DNA from: Methanospirillum hungatei
GTDB lineage: Archaea; Halobacteriota; Methanomicrobia; Methanomicrobiales; Methanospirillaceae
Assembly (NCBI RefSeq): GCF_019263745.1
Contig: NZ_CP077107.1
Coordinates: 1,612,001 to 1,676,000 of the forward strand
Direction of reading: 5' to 3'
Length of the DNA stretch: 64,000 bases
A program made the position numbers and the translations under genes. Under the pieces are notes generated by a model. The model had not been told where the DNA came from, did no database searches, and was given only the letters and a program-made list of their open reading frames with translations. Positions within the stretch are counted from its first letter, which is position 1. Each line of letters opens with the position of its first letter. Shown one piece after another: positions 9,316-18,184 of the stretch.

Positions 9316-9829
9316 TCCGGGAGACGAACTCATCCCTTTTCTAACACAGGTAGGATGTGATGATGGAGTCATCGCCCACTGCCGTGTAGTTCGTGATGTC
9401 GCTGTCCGAATTGCGAATGGAATTGAAAAAGCAGGGACTCAGGTTGACATAGATCTTGTTGCTGCCGGAGCAATTATCCATGATATCGGAAGATCACAGA
9501 CACATGGAATGGACCACGCAGATGTCGGTGGTTGTATCTGCAGGTCTCTTGGTTTTGATGAACAAATCTGCCTGATCGTGGAGCGTCATATCGGGGCTGG
9601 ACTTCGTGCTGCCGAGCGGGAAGGATTTGGACTTCTACCTGTAGATCGGATACCTGAAACTCTTGAAGAAAAAATAGTTGCACATGCAGATAATCTGGTA
9701 AAAGGGACCAGAGTACTAAATCAGCAGGAGTTTGAATCTGCATTGGACCGGTTTGATAGGCAGGTAAAAGAACGGTTTCTTGCTCTTGCACATGAATTAA
9801 ATCAGTTATTAGAAAAGACTGATTCCTAA
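9308..9829 (+). CDS. HDIG-type HD domain phosphohydrolase
   Basis: The roughly 173-residue protein carries the HD metal site: His in AHCRVVRDVA, HDIG near residue 57, then HMDHADVGG-type and VERHIG histidines, and a terminal HADNLVKG aspartate. This arrangement is common in archaeal HDIG proteins of unknown substrate, thought to hydrolyse phosphate esters of nucleotides. A longer frame exists from 9263, but ATG 9308 places the start eight bases inside tfe and gives the usual family length. It is the last gene of the trm56-tfe run. Confidence 0.82.
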   Translation: MCSPGDELIPFLTQVGCDDGVIAHCRVVRDVAVRIANGIEKAGTQVDIDLVAAGAIIHDIGRSQTHGMDHADVGGCICRSLGFDEQICLIVERHIGAGLRAAEREGFGLLPVDRIPETLEEKIVAHADNLVKGTRVLNQQEFESALDRFDRQVKERFLALAHELNQLLEKTDS

Positions 9830-9834
9830 ATCAG
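9819..9834. terminator. Hairpin across the HD gene stop codon
   Basis: CTGATT and AATCAG form a perfect six-base stem with a four-base loop, spanning the TAA of the plus-strand gene. It lies within three bases of the convergent ACT-domain gene's stop. A bidirectional RNA end signal is a plausible reading. Confidence 0.45.
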
Positions 9835-9836
9835 AA

Positions 9837-10334
9837 TTAGAATATTAGTTTTTTTACCACCGGGAGATCACGTATTTCATCGATGACTCCGGCCGGCATC
9901 TTTCCTTCTGCGATGATTACCAGGCGCGGTTCTTCTGAAAGGTGAGGATCGGTCACAAAGACCTGACGAAGACCGATATTGTGATCTGAAAGTATGTGGA
10001 TACAGGCGTCTACAATGCCTGGTTTACTCGCATCCTGGGGGATGATTGTGATAACAGATAGAGAAAGATTTTCGGCAATTACCGAAAGATCTGGTGTGGC
10101 CCGCATATTTATGAAGATATCTTTGAAGGGTGATATGAGAATGCGCCTTGCGGTTGCTTCAACAACTCTCCGGTCGACATGGAGTTTTGCGGCTACCTGC
10201 GTTGCTGCAATAGCAATTGTATTACAGGAAATTTTTCCCTCTTCATTTACACCAAATCCGTTTTCCAGAAGAAACCGAACCACACGGGTTTGTGAGGGAG
10301 AATCTTCAAACCACCCAAGAATTGCAGACCACAT
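9837..10334 (-). CDS. Predicted amino-acid-metabolism regulator with HTH and ACT domains (COG2150 type)
   Basis: The 165-residue protein has an N-terminal helix-turn-helix-like half (RVVRFLLENGFGV through AAKLHVDRRVVEATARRIL). The C-terminal ACT domain has the pattern LSVITIIPQDASKPGIVDACIHIL followed by a strand-rich PRLVIIAEG. Archaeal proteins of this architecture are predicted amino acid-responsive regulators; the ligand cannot be seen. It converges with the HD gene, with seven bases between stops. Start at ATG 10334 gives a typical length. Confidence 0.8.
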   Translation of the reverse strand: MWSAILGWFEDSPSQTRVVRFLLENGFGVNEEGKISCNTIAIAATQVAAKLHVDRRVVEATARRILISPFKDIFINMRATPDLSVIAENLSLSVITIIPQDASKPGIVDACIHILSDHNIGLRQVFVTDPHLSEEPRLVIIAEGKMPAGVIDEIRDLPVVKKLIF

Positions 10335-10496
10335 ACATCAATTTCTGTTTCTCATTGGTTATAGGCAGTAGCTATTCTTCGGAGGATAAATAGATAAGTT
10401 CTTTACGTAGGACATCGACCTTATTCAGGCACAGGGACACGATGTTCCAGTAAGAATGGAATGTCATGAATCTGAAAGCACATTATTGTTCATTGA

Positions 10497-10581
10497 GCGA
10501 GGGTATCCGAGCCAGGTCAAAGGAGCAAGGTTGAGGGCCTTGTCGCGAAGGCGTTCGAGCGTTCAAATCGCTTCCCTCGCA
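10497..10581 (+). tRNA. tRNA-Leu (anticodon GAG)
   Basis: A full class II cloverleaf. Acceptor GCGAGGG pairs with CCCTCGC, the anticodon stem CAAGG/CCTTG encloses the loop TTGAGGG, and a long variable arm marks leucine. No intron and no encoded CCA are present; the discriminator is A, as expected for tRNA-Leu. Reads CUC codons. Confidence 0.96.
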
Positions 10582-10860
10582 TACTTCTTAAAAAATTTAA
10601 TAGATTAGCAAATTTGCTCTTTTAACGTCACTTATCTCCAGTTCTCACAACATCTACAACCATTGATAAAAAATTATTCTCAAAGGTGGCAGACAGAGAG
10701 AAAATGATCTGTTCATTATTATAATCCACAACATGATGGATACTATCTGAGCAAAAAATCAAATGATCACCTATTAAATCGATACAACTCATTGTAATTT
10801 TTATCAAGCTTTGCCAGAAAGCTCTCAATAAAATAAAATGAGGAAAGGAAGGGATTTACT
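10582..10860. other. AT-rich spacer between tRNA-Leu and the NCS2 permease
   Basis: An AT-rich stretch of about 280 bases. The only open frame of note is a 66-codon minus-strand frame at 10628-10828 with a TTG start and no recognisable motif, which I do not call. A short ATG-initiated frame at 10839 reads into the permease leader and is discussed with that gene. No promoter is obvious. Confidence 0.4.
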
Positions 10861-12579
10861 ATTGATAAAAAACCCTCTTATGAACTAAGTTATACAGTAG
10901 ACGAAATCCCTCCACTGGTTCCTTGCTTCATGCTCGGATTACAGCATGCACTTCTCATCGCCACGTCATTTATTTTTCCTCTGATTCTCATCAAATCTAC
11001 AGGAATGGGGAATGCTGAAGCTGCTTTTTTTATCTCTATGACCATCTTTGCCGTCGGTATCGGGACAATTCTCCTGTCTTTAAAAGGACAGTATATTGGA
11101 ACTGGGTTTTTATGCCCGTCATTTGCAGCGTTATTTTTCATCCCTCCATCTACTGCTGCATATACTCTCGGGGGTCTTGGACTCATGTCAGCGATGACTG
11201 CAGTAAGCGGTGTGTTTCAGGTTGCATTGTCAAGGATCATCAAAAGACTCCGGTTTCTGTTTCCCCCGGAAGTTACCGGATTAGTCATCATTATGGCAGG
11301 AATATCGGCCATTCCATTTTCTATTCAGAGTTTTCTGGGTATGGAAAGCCAAAAAAGTGTATTCCTGTATGAAAACCTTGTCATAGCAACAGTAACCCTC
11401 GGGGTGATTGTTATTGTCAGTATATGGGGAAAGGGTTCCATGAAACTATATCCTGCCTTTATTGGAATTCTTGCAGGATATTTTACCGCTTTTTTCCTCG
11501 GACAGATACCAATCTCACTAATATATACCTCTATTTCATTCCCTTTGGTAGCAATACCAAAGCCTGCATTTCTCTCCTGGAGTTTTGAATCCTCATTACT
11601 ATTCCCCTTCCTTATTGCAGGTCTGGCAGGAATTTTTAAAACCATTGGCAATCTGACATCATGTCAGAAGATCAATGATGCAAAATGGACCAGATCCGAT
11701 ATGCAAAATTATAGCAGAGGGACGTTAACAGACGGATTGATCAACATTCTCTGTGGATCGTTAAGTGGTCTTGGTCAAAGTACGTCATCTGGAAATATCG
11801 GTCTGTCGCTTGCGACTGGTGCAACAAGTCGGAGAATCGGATTTTTTGCCGGAGCCATCTTATTAGCAATGGCCATTTTTCCACCAGTTTCCTTTTTTTT
11901 CATGATTATGCCACTTCCGGTTATCGGAGCTGCTCTTATCTATTCCATTTGTTACATGGTAATGACAGGAATAGAAGTGATGATGACCAGGCTTATGGAT
12001 ACAAGGCGGTTTTTTACCATTGGTATATCACTTGTATTTGGCCTGGGTGCCAGCACTTTTAGCAATGTTGCTCTCCCCACAGATTACACATGGCTTGCAA
12101 CAATTCTCACATCACCCCTAACGCTCTCCACCATCATCGCACTACTCCTGACCCTAATATTTAGAATTGGCATAAAACAGACAGAGAATATTGAGATAAG
12201 AGATGATGTTCAAAACCTTGGGGACACCGTTTTTTCTTTTATCGACTCGAATGCCAGAAAATGGGGAGCGCGTCGAGATGTTGCATTAAAGGCTGGAACC
12301 GCCCTCTTTGAATTTTTAGAGAGTGGACTTGTGAATGGGGTGTTCCGTGATAATCCAAAAGTCCGTCTCTCATTTGATGAATACAACCTGGATATAATGA
12401 TTGATTACCAGGGTGAAATGGTATCAATTCCACAGACGATGCCCTCTCCAGAAGATTTCATTAATAAGCCAGATTCTTTTTTCAAGATGTCACTTGCTCT
12501 GGTAAAAATGCATTCAGATGCATTCTCCCTTTCAAAAACTGAATCCACAAACCGGGCTCATATTCACTTTGAACATTAA
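10861..12579 (+). CDS. NCS2 (xanthine/uracil-type) permease with C-terminal ATPase-like domain; unusual start
   Basis: The protein has about twelve to fourteen membrane segments of the nucleobase:cation symporter-2 family, including the N-terminal GLQHAL motif. The first ATG in this frame is at 10930, but family-like sequence (YTVDEIPPL just before GLQHAL) is encoded upstream of it. The frame is open back to a stop at 10834. The only SD-supported start is ATT at 10861, six bases after GGAAGGGA; a one-base error in the A6 run would alternatively join an ATG at 10839. After the membrane domain, the last 120 residues resemble an RsbW-like histidine-kinase ATPase fold without clear ATP-binding residues. 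The substrate is probably a purine or pyrimidine. Confidence 0.85.
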   Translation: MDKKPSYELSYTVDEIPPLVPCFMLGLQHALLIATSFIFPLILIKSTGMGNAEAAFFISMTIFAVGIGTILLSLKGQYIGTGFLCPSFAALFFIPPSTAAYTLGGLGLMSAMTAVSGVFQVALSRIIKRLRFLFPPEVTGLVIIMAGISAIPFSIQSFLGMESQKSVFLYENLVIATVTLGVIVIVSIWGKGSMKLYPAFIGILAGYFTAFFLGQIPISLIYTSISFPLVAIPKPAFLSWSFESSLLFPFLIAGLAGIFKTIGNLTSCQKINDAKWTRSDMQNYSRGTLTDGLINILCGSLSGLGQSTSSGNIGLSLATGATSRRIGFFAGAILLAMAIFPPVSFFFMIMPLPVIGAALIYSICYMVMTGIEVMMTRLMDTRRFFTIGISLVFGLGASTFSNVALPTDYTWLATILTSPLTLSTIIALLLTLIFRIGIKQTENIEIRDDVQNLGDTVFSFIDSNARKWGARRDVALKAGTALFEFLESGLVNGVFRDNPKVRLSFDEYNLDIMIDYQGEMVSIPQTMPSPEDFINKPDSFFKMSLALVKMHSDAFSLSKTESTNRAHIHFEH

Positions 12580-12586
12580 TTTTTTT
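12580..12586 (+). terminator. T7 tract after the NCS2 gene
   Basis: Seven consecutive T follow the stop codon immediately, the oligo-T pattern of archaeal termination. A PadR cassette with its own operator begins 150 bases downstream. Confidence 0.5.
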
Positions 12587-12727
12587 GATTTAAACACAAA
12601 GGCTCGATATATGTAAACCTTCTTATTGTGTAAAATGGAGATAAAACCCGGTTGTTTTCTAAAAATTATCTCCCTTTTTATCGTGCTACAATTTGTCATT
12701 ACTTCGTCCAACGATATATCCATATAG

Positions 12728-12745
12728 TATTGTACTAGTACAATA
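12728..12745. promoter_or_regulatory. Perfect 18-bp palindrome, likely PadR operator
   Basis: TATTGTACTAGTACAATA reads identically on both strands and ends four bases before the ATG of the PadR gene. PadR dimers bind palindromes over their own promoters, so an autoregulatory operator controlling the whole cassette is a direct inference. The surrounding TATAGTATTG could serve as the TATA element. Confidence 0.7.
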
Positions 12746-12749
12746 TTGT

Positions 12750-13310
12750 ATGAGTTCGATCTCGAACATGGAGACAGCCCTTCTGGGGCTTCTCTCTGAA
12801 AGACCGATGTATCCGTATGAGATTGAAAAGAACGTATGGGAACATGACATGCGGTACTGGACCGAGATCTCACTCTCATCCATCTACAAGGTTCTGGAAA
12901 AACTCGAGAAGAAACTGCTCGTTGACGTAAACCTGACCGTCACCGATACCAACAAGGTCAAGAAGATCTACTCCATCACCGAGAAAGGAAAAAAGGAACT
13001 CAAAGAGAGGATCGTTGAGATCATGTCTGAACTGGAGATCAGCATCCACCAGATTGATCTCGCCCTTGCAAATCTGCACCTTCTGACCACAGAAGAGGTG
13101 AACGAAGTCCTTGGCAAATACCTGAAGTCCATTGATGAGCGTATCACCTGTTACAAGGAATTGGAACAGTATCTTCAGGATCATGAATGTGCGGTGGGGA
13201 ACCTTGCTTTGTCAAAGAGGAGGCAGTTTCTGATGAAGGCTGAGCGGGAATGGGTTATCAGTTTCCTTGATGAATTTAATGCACATGCAGGAGGGGAAGG
13301 ACATGAGTGA
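12750..13310 (+). CDS. PadR-family transcriptional regulator
   Basis: A 186-residue protein. The N-terminal PadR winged helix is clear in ETALLGLLSERPMYPYEIEK, then SLSSIYKVLEKLEKKLLV, then the wing with KKIYSITEKGKKEL. A long helical C-terminal half (residues 95-180) would form the dimer interface. Such regulators sense drugs or aromatic compounds and release their operators. I start at ATG 12750 rather than the longer frame from 12693 because the palindromic operator lies just upstream; ATG 12768 is a second option. The last eight bases overlap the UvrA-like gene, so the cassette is probably one operon. Confidence 0.88.
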   Translation: MSSISNMETALLGLLSERPMYPYEIEKNVWEHDMRYWTEISLSSIYKVLEKLEKKLLVDVNLTVTDTNKVKKIYSITEKGKKELKERIVEIMSELEISIHQIDLALANLHLLTTEEVNEVLGKYLKSIDERITCYKELEQYLQDHECAVGNLALSKRRQFLMKAEREWVISFLDEFNAHAGGEGHE

Positions 13311-15582
13311 GTCGATAGAACTCTCCGGTGTAAGAGTCCATAACCTGAAGAATGTCTCGGTTTCAATTCCAAAGAACCAGATTGTGGTCTTTACCGGTGT
13401 GTCCGGAAGTGGAAAATCCTCTCTTGTGTTTGATACCATCGGCCTTGAGGCACGGCGGCAGCTTATTGAGACGTTCAGCACTTTTGAACGCTCCATGCTC
13501 CCAAAGATTACCCGGCCTGACGTAGATGAGATTGTGAACCTCTCGCCAGTTATCGTCATAGATCAGAAAAGACCTGGTCAGACGCTCCGGTCCACTGTCG
13601 GGACCATGACTGAACTCTATACATACCTTCGTCTCCTCTACTCCCGGTGTGGAGATCCGTTCATCGGGGGATCGAATCTCTTCTCGTTCAACAATGCGGA
13701 AGGAATGTGCCCGGAATGCAGCGGTCTTGGACAACTGATGGTCATCGATGAGAATAAGGTGTTTGATTTCTCAAAAAGCGTTGCAGAGGGAGCCGTTCTC
13801 CATCCCCAGTACAAGAAAGGCGGGTATTACTGGTCATCTCTGATGAAATCAGAACTCTTTGATCCTCACTGTCCGGTGGGAGAACTCTCCGAAAAGGAAC
13901 GGTATAACCTGATGCATCATCCCCAGACTACTATCCTGGGAGAGCGGTTTGGGGAGAAGTACCAGGCACAATATGAAGGTGTGCTGAGCAGACTGAAAAA
14001 GACCTATATCAACAAGGAGGAGAATTCTGATGCATATACCCAGTTCTTCAGGTACGAAACCTGTCACTCCTGTCATGGATCACGGTTGAATGAACAGGCA
14101 CGTACGGTCATAGTTGCGGGAAGAACAATTCCTGACCTTATCCACCTGGAGATGCCTGCTCTCCTCGCCTGGCTTGATACCCTTGATCATCCCCATGCAA
14201 CACCGATTGCCCGGAAGATGGGACTTATCATCCAGTATCTGATAGATATCGGAGTCGGATACCTTACCCTTCATCGCCCGGTTGCAACCCTCTCCGGTGG
14301 TGAGGCACAGCGGGTTAAGATTGCTAAACAACTTGACTGCACATTGGTAAACCTTGTTTATATCCTTGATGAGCCAAGTATCGGACTTCATCCCCGTGAT
14401 ATCCGGAATCTGACCCGGATTTTAACCGAACTTCGGGACCGGAAGAATACGATCCTTGTCGTGGAGCATGACCCCGAGGTGATCCTCTCCTCTGACCACC
14501 TGGTCGATATCGGACCCGGAGCAGGAATACACGGGGGTCAGATTACGTATAGCGGACCTGTCAGCGGGATTCATACGTCAGGAACCAAAACGGCGGATTA
14601 CCTAAACCATCGGGCTGAAATGGCATCCGTTAGAAGGCAGGCAAAAGGTGAATTCAGAATCGAGAATGCAATCCTTCACAACCTGAAAAATGTCTCGATC
14701 TCCATCCCGAAAGGGGTTCTGGTCTGTGTGACCGGGGTTGCCGGGAGTGGGAAGAGTTCTCTTATTCACGGAGTATTCTGCAAGGAGCACACTGATGCAG
14801 TCGTCATTGATCAGTCAGCAATCGGACGGAGTTCACGGTCAAATCCGGTGACATACCTTGGAATCTTTGACCTTATCAGAAAGGAGTTTGCACGGGCAAC
14901 CGGCACCGAACCATCCCTCTTTAGCTTCAATTCGAAAGGGGCGTGCCCGAAATGCAAGGGGCTTGGTATCCTTAAGATGGATATGCATTTCCTTGATGAT
15001 GTCGCGATGGTCTGTGATGAGTGTAACGGGCTTCGGTATCGTCCTGATGTGCTTGCTCTCCGTTATAAGGGAAAAACAATATCAGATATTCTGAACGAAA
15101 CCGTAGGGGAAGCAATTGATTTCTTTGAAACACCGGAGATCAGGAGAAAATTAGAGGTCCTTAAACTGGTTGGTCTTGATTATCTCAGGCTGGGTCAGTC
15201 ACTTAGTTCGCTCTCCGGTGGCGAGGCACAGCGGTTAAAACTTGCAACCGAGCTCCATAAGAAGGGTAATATCTACGTGATGGATGAACCCACAACCGGG
15301 CTTCATATGGCTGATACCGAGCGGCTGCTTGGGATCATTCACGGACTTGTTGATGCCGGGAATTCGGTCATCGTGATAGAACATAACCTGGATGTGATCT
15401 GCCAGGCTGACTATATCATCGATATGGGTCCGGAAGGAGGAAGCAGCGGAGGAGAGATCGTCGCTACCGGCACTCCGGAAGAGATCATGGCGAATACAGC
15501 ATCGGTAACCGGACGGTTCCTGAGCGAGATTTTTGGCACGAATCAGGTGCAGAATTGCAGGATAAAGGTGGCTCATGAGTAA
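13303..15582 (+). CDS. Short UvrA-like ABC ATPase (drug-resistance type)
   Basis: The 759-residue protein has two UvrA-style ABC modules. Walker A motifs are GVSGSGKSS (about residue 32) and GVAGSGKSS (about 480). Signatures are LSGGEAQRVK and LSGGEAQRLK, with Walker B LDEPSIGLHP and MDEPTTGLHM. Zinc-finger cysteines appear in CPECSGLG, CHSCHGS and CPKCKGLG/CDECNG. Canonical UvrA is about 940 residues; this one lacks the space for a UvrB-binding domain, as in UvrA2/DrrC-like proteins that protect against DNA-binding drugs. It lies between a PadR regulator and an ABC exporter, which supports drug resistance over general repair. It overlaps both neighbours by eight bases. Confidence 0.88.
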   Translation: MSESIELSGVRVHNLKNVSVSIPKNQIVVFTGVSGSGKSSLVFDTIGLEARRQLIETFSTFERSMLPKITRPDVDEIVNLSPVIVIDQKRPGQTLRSTVGTMTELYTYLRLLYSRCGDPFIGGSNLFSFNNAEGMCPECSGLGQLMVIDENKVFDFSKSVAEGAVLHPQYKKGGYYWSSLMKSELFDPHCPVGELSEKERYNLMHHPQTTILGERFGEKYQAQYEGVLSRLKKTYINKEENSDAYTQFFRYETCHSCHGSRLNEQARTVIVAGRTIPDLIHLEMPALLAWLDTLDHPHATPIARKMGLIIQYLIDIGVGYLTLHRPVATLSGGEAQRVKIAKQLDCTLVNLVYILDEPSIGLHPRDIRNLTRILTELRDRKNTILVVEHDPEVILSSDHLVDIGPGAGIHGGQITYSGPVSGIHTSGTKTADYLNHRAEMASVRRQAKGEFRIENAILHNLKNVSISIPKGVLVCVTGVAGSGKSSLIHGVFCKEHTDAVVIDQSAIGRSSRSNPVTYLGIFDLIRKEFARATGTEPSLFSFNSKGACPKCKGLGILKMDMHFLDDVAMVCDECNGLRYRPDVLALRYKGKTISDILNETVGEAIDFFETPEIRRKLEVLKLVGLDYLRLGQSLSSLSGGEAQRLKLATELHKKGNIYVMDEPTTGLHMADTERLLGIIHGLVDAGNSVIVIEHNLDVICQADYIIDMGPEGGSSGGEIVATGTPEEIMANTASVTGRFLSEIFGTNQVQNCRIKVAHE

Positions 15583-16516
15583 TTCAGTCATACTGGATGT
15601 ATCCAATTTTTCATTTGCGTATGGTGATGTACAGGCGGTAAAAGATGTCTCATTCACGGTGAAGAGGGGGGAATTCTTCTCGTTTCTCGGGCCGAACGGA
15701 GCCGGAAAGACGACGGTCATAAACACCCTTATCACGCTCCTCCCGATGCAGGAAGGGACGGTCACCGTCGCAGGATATGATCTCCGGGCAGACCGTGTTA
15801 AAGTCAGGGAGTCAATCGGGATAGTATTTCAGCAGATAACCCTTGACAAGGACATGACGGTCAGGGAAACCCTTGACTTTCACGGGGATATCTATGGGAT
15901 GGACCGGGATAATAAACTGCAGCGAATTTCAGAGCTTCTGGCCTTAGTGGAGCTTGAGGAGAAGGCGGATGTACTGGTCAATAACCTGTCCGGCGGAATG
16001 AAACGCAGACTTGAGATAGCTCGTGGTCTGATGACACGTCCGCAGATTCTCTTCCTTGATGAACCGACCATCGGGCTTGATCCACAAACAAGACAGAAGA
16101 CCTGGGAGTATCTCAGAATGGTAAACCAGGAAGGAACCACCATCTTCATGACGACCCATTATATGGATGAGGCAGATATCCTCTCCGATTCGATTGCCCT
16201 CATTGATCATGGAGAGATCATTAAGAGGGGAACACCGGATGAGCTCAAATCAGGCCTTGGAAAAGATATCATCTATCTTGAAACCAGTGATAACAATGCA
16301 GCATCTGCCCTGATTCGAGAAATCCCCGGAATCAGCGGGATTCAACCCTGCGATGGGAAGCTGCTGATATTCTCCGGAAACGACGGGGCACAGGTACTTC
16401 CTGGCATCATAAGAGCTGCTGATGAACAGGGAATCATGGTGAGATCAGTCAGTCTGAAAAAACCCACGATGGATGATGTCTTCATGCACTACACCGGAAC
16501 GGAGATCCGGGACTGA
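15575..16516 (+). CDS. ABC exporter ATPase subunit (DrrA-like)
   Basis: A 313-residue ABC ATPase. Walker A is GPNGAGKTT near residue 38, signature LSGGMKRRLE near 140, Walker B ILFLDEPT, and the switch histidine is in TTHYMDEA. The C-terminal 90 residues match the extension found in DrrA/CcmA-type drug and polysaccharide exporters. It would hydrolyse ATP to drive the ABC-2 permease encoded next. The start overlaps the UvrA-like gene by eight bases, and the permease begins 11 bases after the stop. Confidence 0.92.
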   Translation: MSNSVILDVSNFSFAYGDVQAVKDVSFTVKRGEFFSFLGPNGAGKTTVINTLITLLPMQEGTVTVAGYDLRADRVKVRESIGIVFQQITLDKDMTVRETLDFHGDIYGMDRDNKLQRISELLALVELEEKADVLVNNLSGGMKRRLEIARGLMTRPQILFLDEPTIGLDPQTRQKTWEYLRMVNQEGTTIFMTTHYMDEADILSDSIALIDHGEIIKRGTPDELKSGLGKDIIYLETSDNNAASALIREIPGISGIQPCDGKLLIFSGNDGAQVLPGIIRAADEQGIMVRSVSLKKPTMDDVFMHYTGTEIRD

Positions 16517-16527
16517 GGTGATTCTCT

Positions 16528-17364
16528 ATGGTTTCAGGATTTATTGCGGTATTCAAACGAGACTTTCGCCGGTATGTCAGATTCAAAGATCAACTCTTCA
16601 CCTCAATGCTTCATCCTATCCTCTGGCTTGCACTCTTCGGTCTTGGGATGGCAGGAAATTTTGAACGAATTCTGGGTGGTGGTTCAACGCCGGCAGGGAT
16701 GATCTCCTATGATTACCTGACCTTCATGTGTCCGGGGATGATTGCAGCAACCATCCTCTTTGCAAACCTGTACGGGGGATTCTCAGTGCTCTTTGATAAG
16801 AACTGGGGAATCTTAAGAGAGATCATGGCAAGCCCGATGCCAAGGCGTGATCTGATTATCGGGATATCCCTCTCATCAGTTACAAAGTCACTGATTCAGA
16901 CGGTAATCATCATCGTCTTCGGGATAGTCCTTGGTGTCACGTTCTTCTCCGGAGAGAACTTTGGTGGAGTGCTCATCTCACTCATCGGCATGGTCCTCTT
17001 TGTTGCTGTCTTTTCAGCAGCGGTGCTCTGTGTCTCACTTTACGTTGCGTTTAAAACATCATCACCGGAAGGGTACCAGGGAGTCACGACGGTTCTCTCT
17101 ATGCCGGTCTTCTTTGCGTCTAATGCCCTCTATCCATCGGCAGGACTTCCCCCCGTTCTGCAGGAGATTGCTCTCATAAATCCACTGACCCACCTCTCAA
17201 ACGGACTCCGATACTTCTCAATGGGCGATCATTTCAGTGCTCTTGGGCTGGAATTCATCTTTAGCAGTACTGAGATCCTGATATCGTTCGTCTACCTCCT
17301 GGTCTTTGCACTGGTGACGTTCTATTTCGCTCTCCGGGCAGTTGAGCAGTCGGTTATTACCTGA
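16528..17364 (+). CDS. ABC-2 type exporter permease (DrrB-like)
   Basis: The 278-residue product has six predicted membrane segments and the ABC-2 pattern: an N-terminal amphipathic stretch (FKRDFRRYVRFKDQ), then the conserved cytosolic loop REIMASPMPRRDLIIG near residues 95-110. With the preceding ATPase it would form a dimeric exporter for a hydrophobic drug or lipid. GAGGTGAT is a strong ribosome binding site before the ATG. It is the last gene of the PadR cassette; no terminator hairpin is evident. Confidence 0.9.
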   Translation: MVSGFIAVFKRDFRRYVRFKDQLFTSMLHPILWLALFGLGMAGNFERILGGGSTPAGMISYDYLTFMCPGMIAATILFANLYGGFSVLFDKNWGILREIMASPMPRRDLIIGISLSSVTKSLIQTVIIIVFGIVLGVTFFSGENFGGVLISLIGMVLFVAVFSAAVLCVSLYVAFKTSSPEGYQGVTTVLSMPVFFASNALYPSAGLPPVLQEIALINPLTHLSNGLRYFSMGDHFSALGLEFIFSSTEILISFVYLLVFALVTFYFALRAVEQSVIT

Positions 17365-17566
17365 ACCCATTTTTCGAACTTCCACGATCTCCTGGATATT
17401 GCGATGAGGACTTGACAGAAAAAACAGCAGAATGGATGAAAATATCAAATCCTTGGAAGATATGATGAAAGAATTGGGGATCGATGAATGAATCCCCGGT
17501 ATTATTCAATCAAATTAACTCCAGCAATCGGAAGAGATTTTAATAATTTTTAGACATAATTTTAAC

Positions 17567-18184
17567 TTAAAGACGTTCAATACAAGCACAGATTGCTGGC
17601 ACAGGTGGAGCGACTTTACTCAGGAATTCAACTATTTGAATATCTTTAATACGCCATCCTTTTTCAACCGTAAAACAGGTTTGTAATTCATCAAGAGAAA
17701 CTTGGCGGGGCACATTCGGAATAGGAAATTCGATTGCAAACTCATGTAAATAATAACAACCATGTGGTTTCAAGATAGAGGCAACTTCATCAATTAATTG
17801 CTCACATTGGTCTGGATTGAATAAATGATAAAAACCGGAATCAAAAACCGCTCCGAATTTTTCTTGAAGTAAGGAGGGCTTTCGAGCGTCAGCCACTTGA
17901 AACCTTAAATTTAGAGCAGTCTCATGGGGAAGAGTGGCAACTTTATCCTGAGCGATCCTGATAGCAGATTCCACAAAATCAATCCCAGTTACCTGATTCC
18001 CTAACTTTGATAAGTAAATAGCAAGGTCGCCTGAACCACAACCAAGATCTAATATAGGATTTTTAGGTGGATATTTTTCAATAAGAGCAGCCATAGCAGG
18101 CTGTGGTACACCAATATCCCATGGTGCAAAATTCTGGTACACAGAATTGAAAAAATTGAGTGGGTCAGATCCAAATCTACTCAC
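17567..18184 (-). CDS. Class I SAM-dependent methyltransferase
   Basis: A 205-residue methyltransferase with motif I ILDLGCGSGDLAIYL near residue 43, an acidic motif II VTGIDFVE, and a VADARK motif III region, as in thiopurine/tellurite-type small-molecule methylases. The substrate is unknown. It starts with GTG at 18184, preceded by GGAG at seven bases. The gene stands alone, is more AT-rich than the PadR cassette, and faces it across a 200-base spacer. Its sequence style reads like a recent arrival, but that is impression only. Confidence 0.82.
   Translation of the reverse strand: MSRFGSDPLNFFNSVYQNFAPWDIGVPQPAMAALIEKYPPKNPILDLGCGSGDLAIYLSKLGNQVTGIDFVESAIRIAQDKVATLPHETALNLRFQVADARKPSLLQEKFGAVFDSGFYHLFNPDQCEQLIDEVASILKPHGCYYLHEFAIEFPIPNVPRQVSLDELQTCFTVEKGWRIKDIQIVEFLSKVAPPVPAICACIERL

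Noticed and set aside
10628-10828. A 66-codon minus-strand frame after tRNA-Leu
   Set aside because: TTG start, no ribosome binding site, no recognised motif and AT-rich context.
17432-17491. A 19-codon frame after the ABC permease
   Set aside because: Too short to judge, no supporting signal beyond an ATG and a stop.
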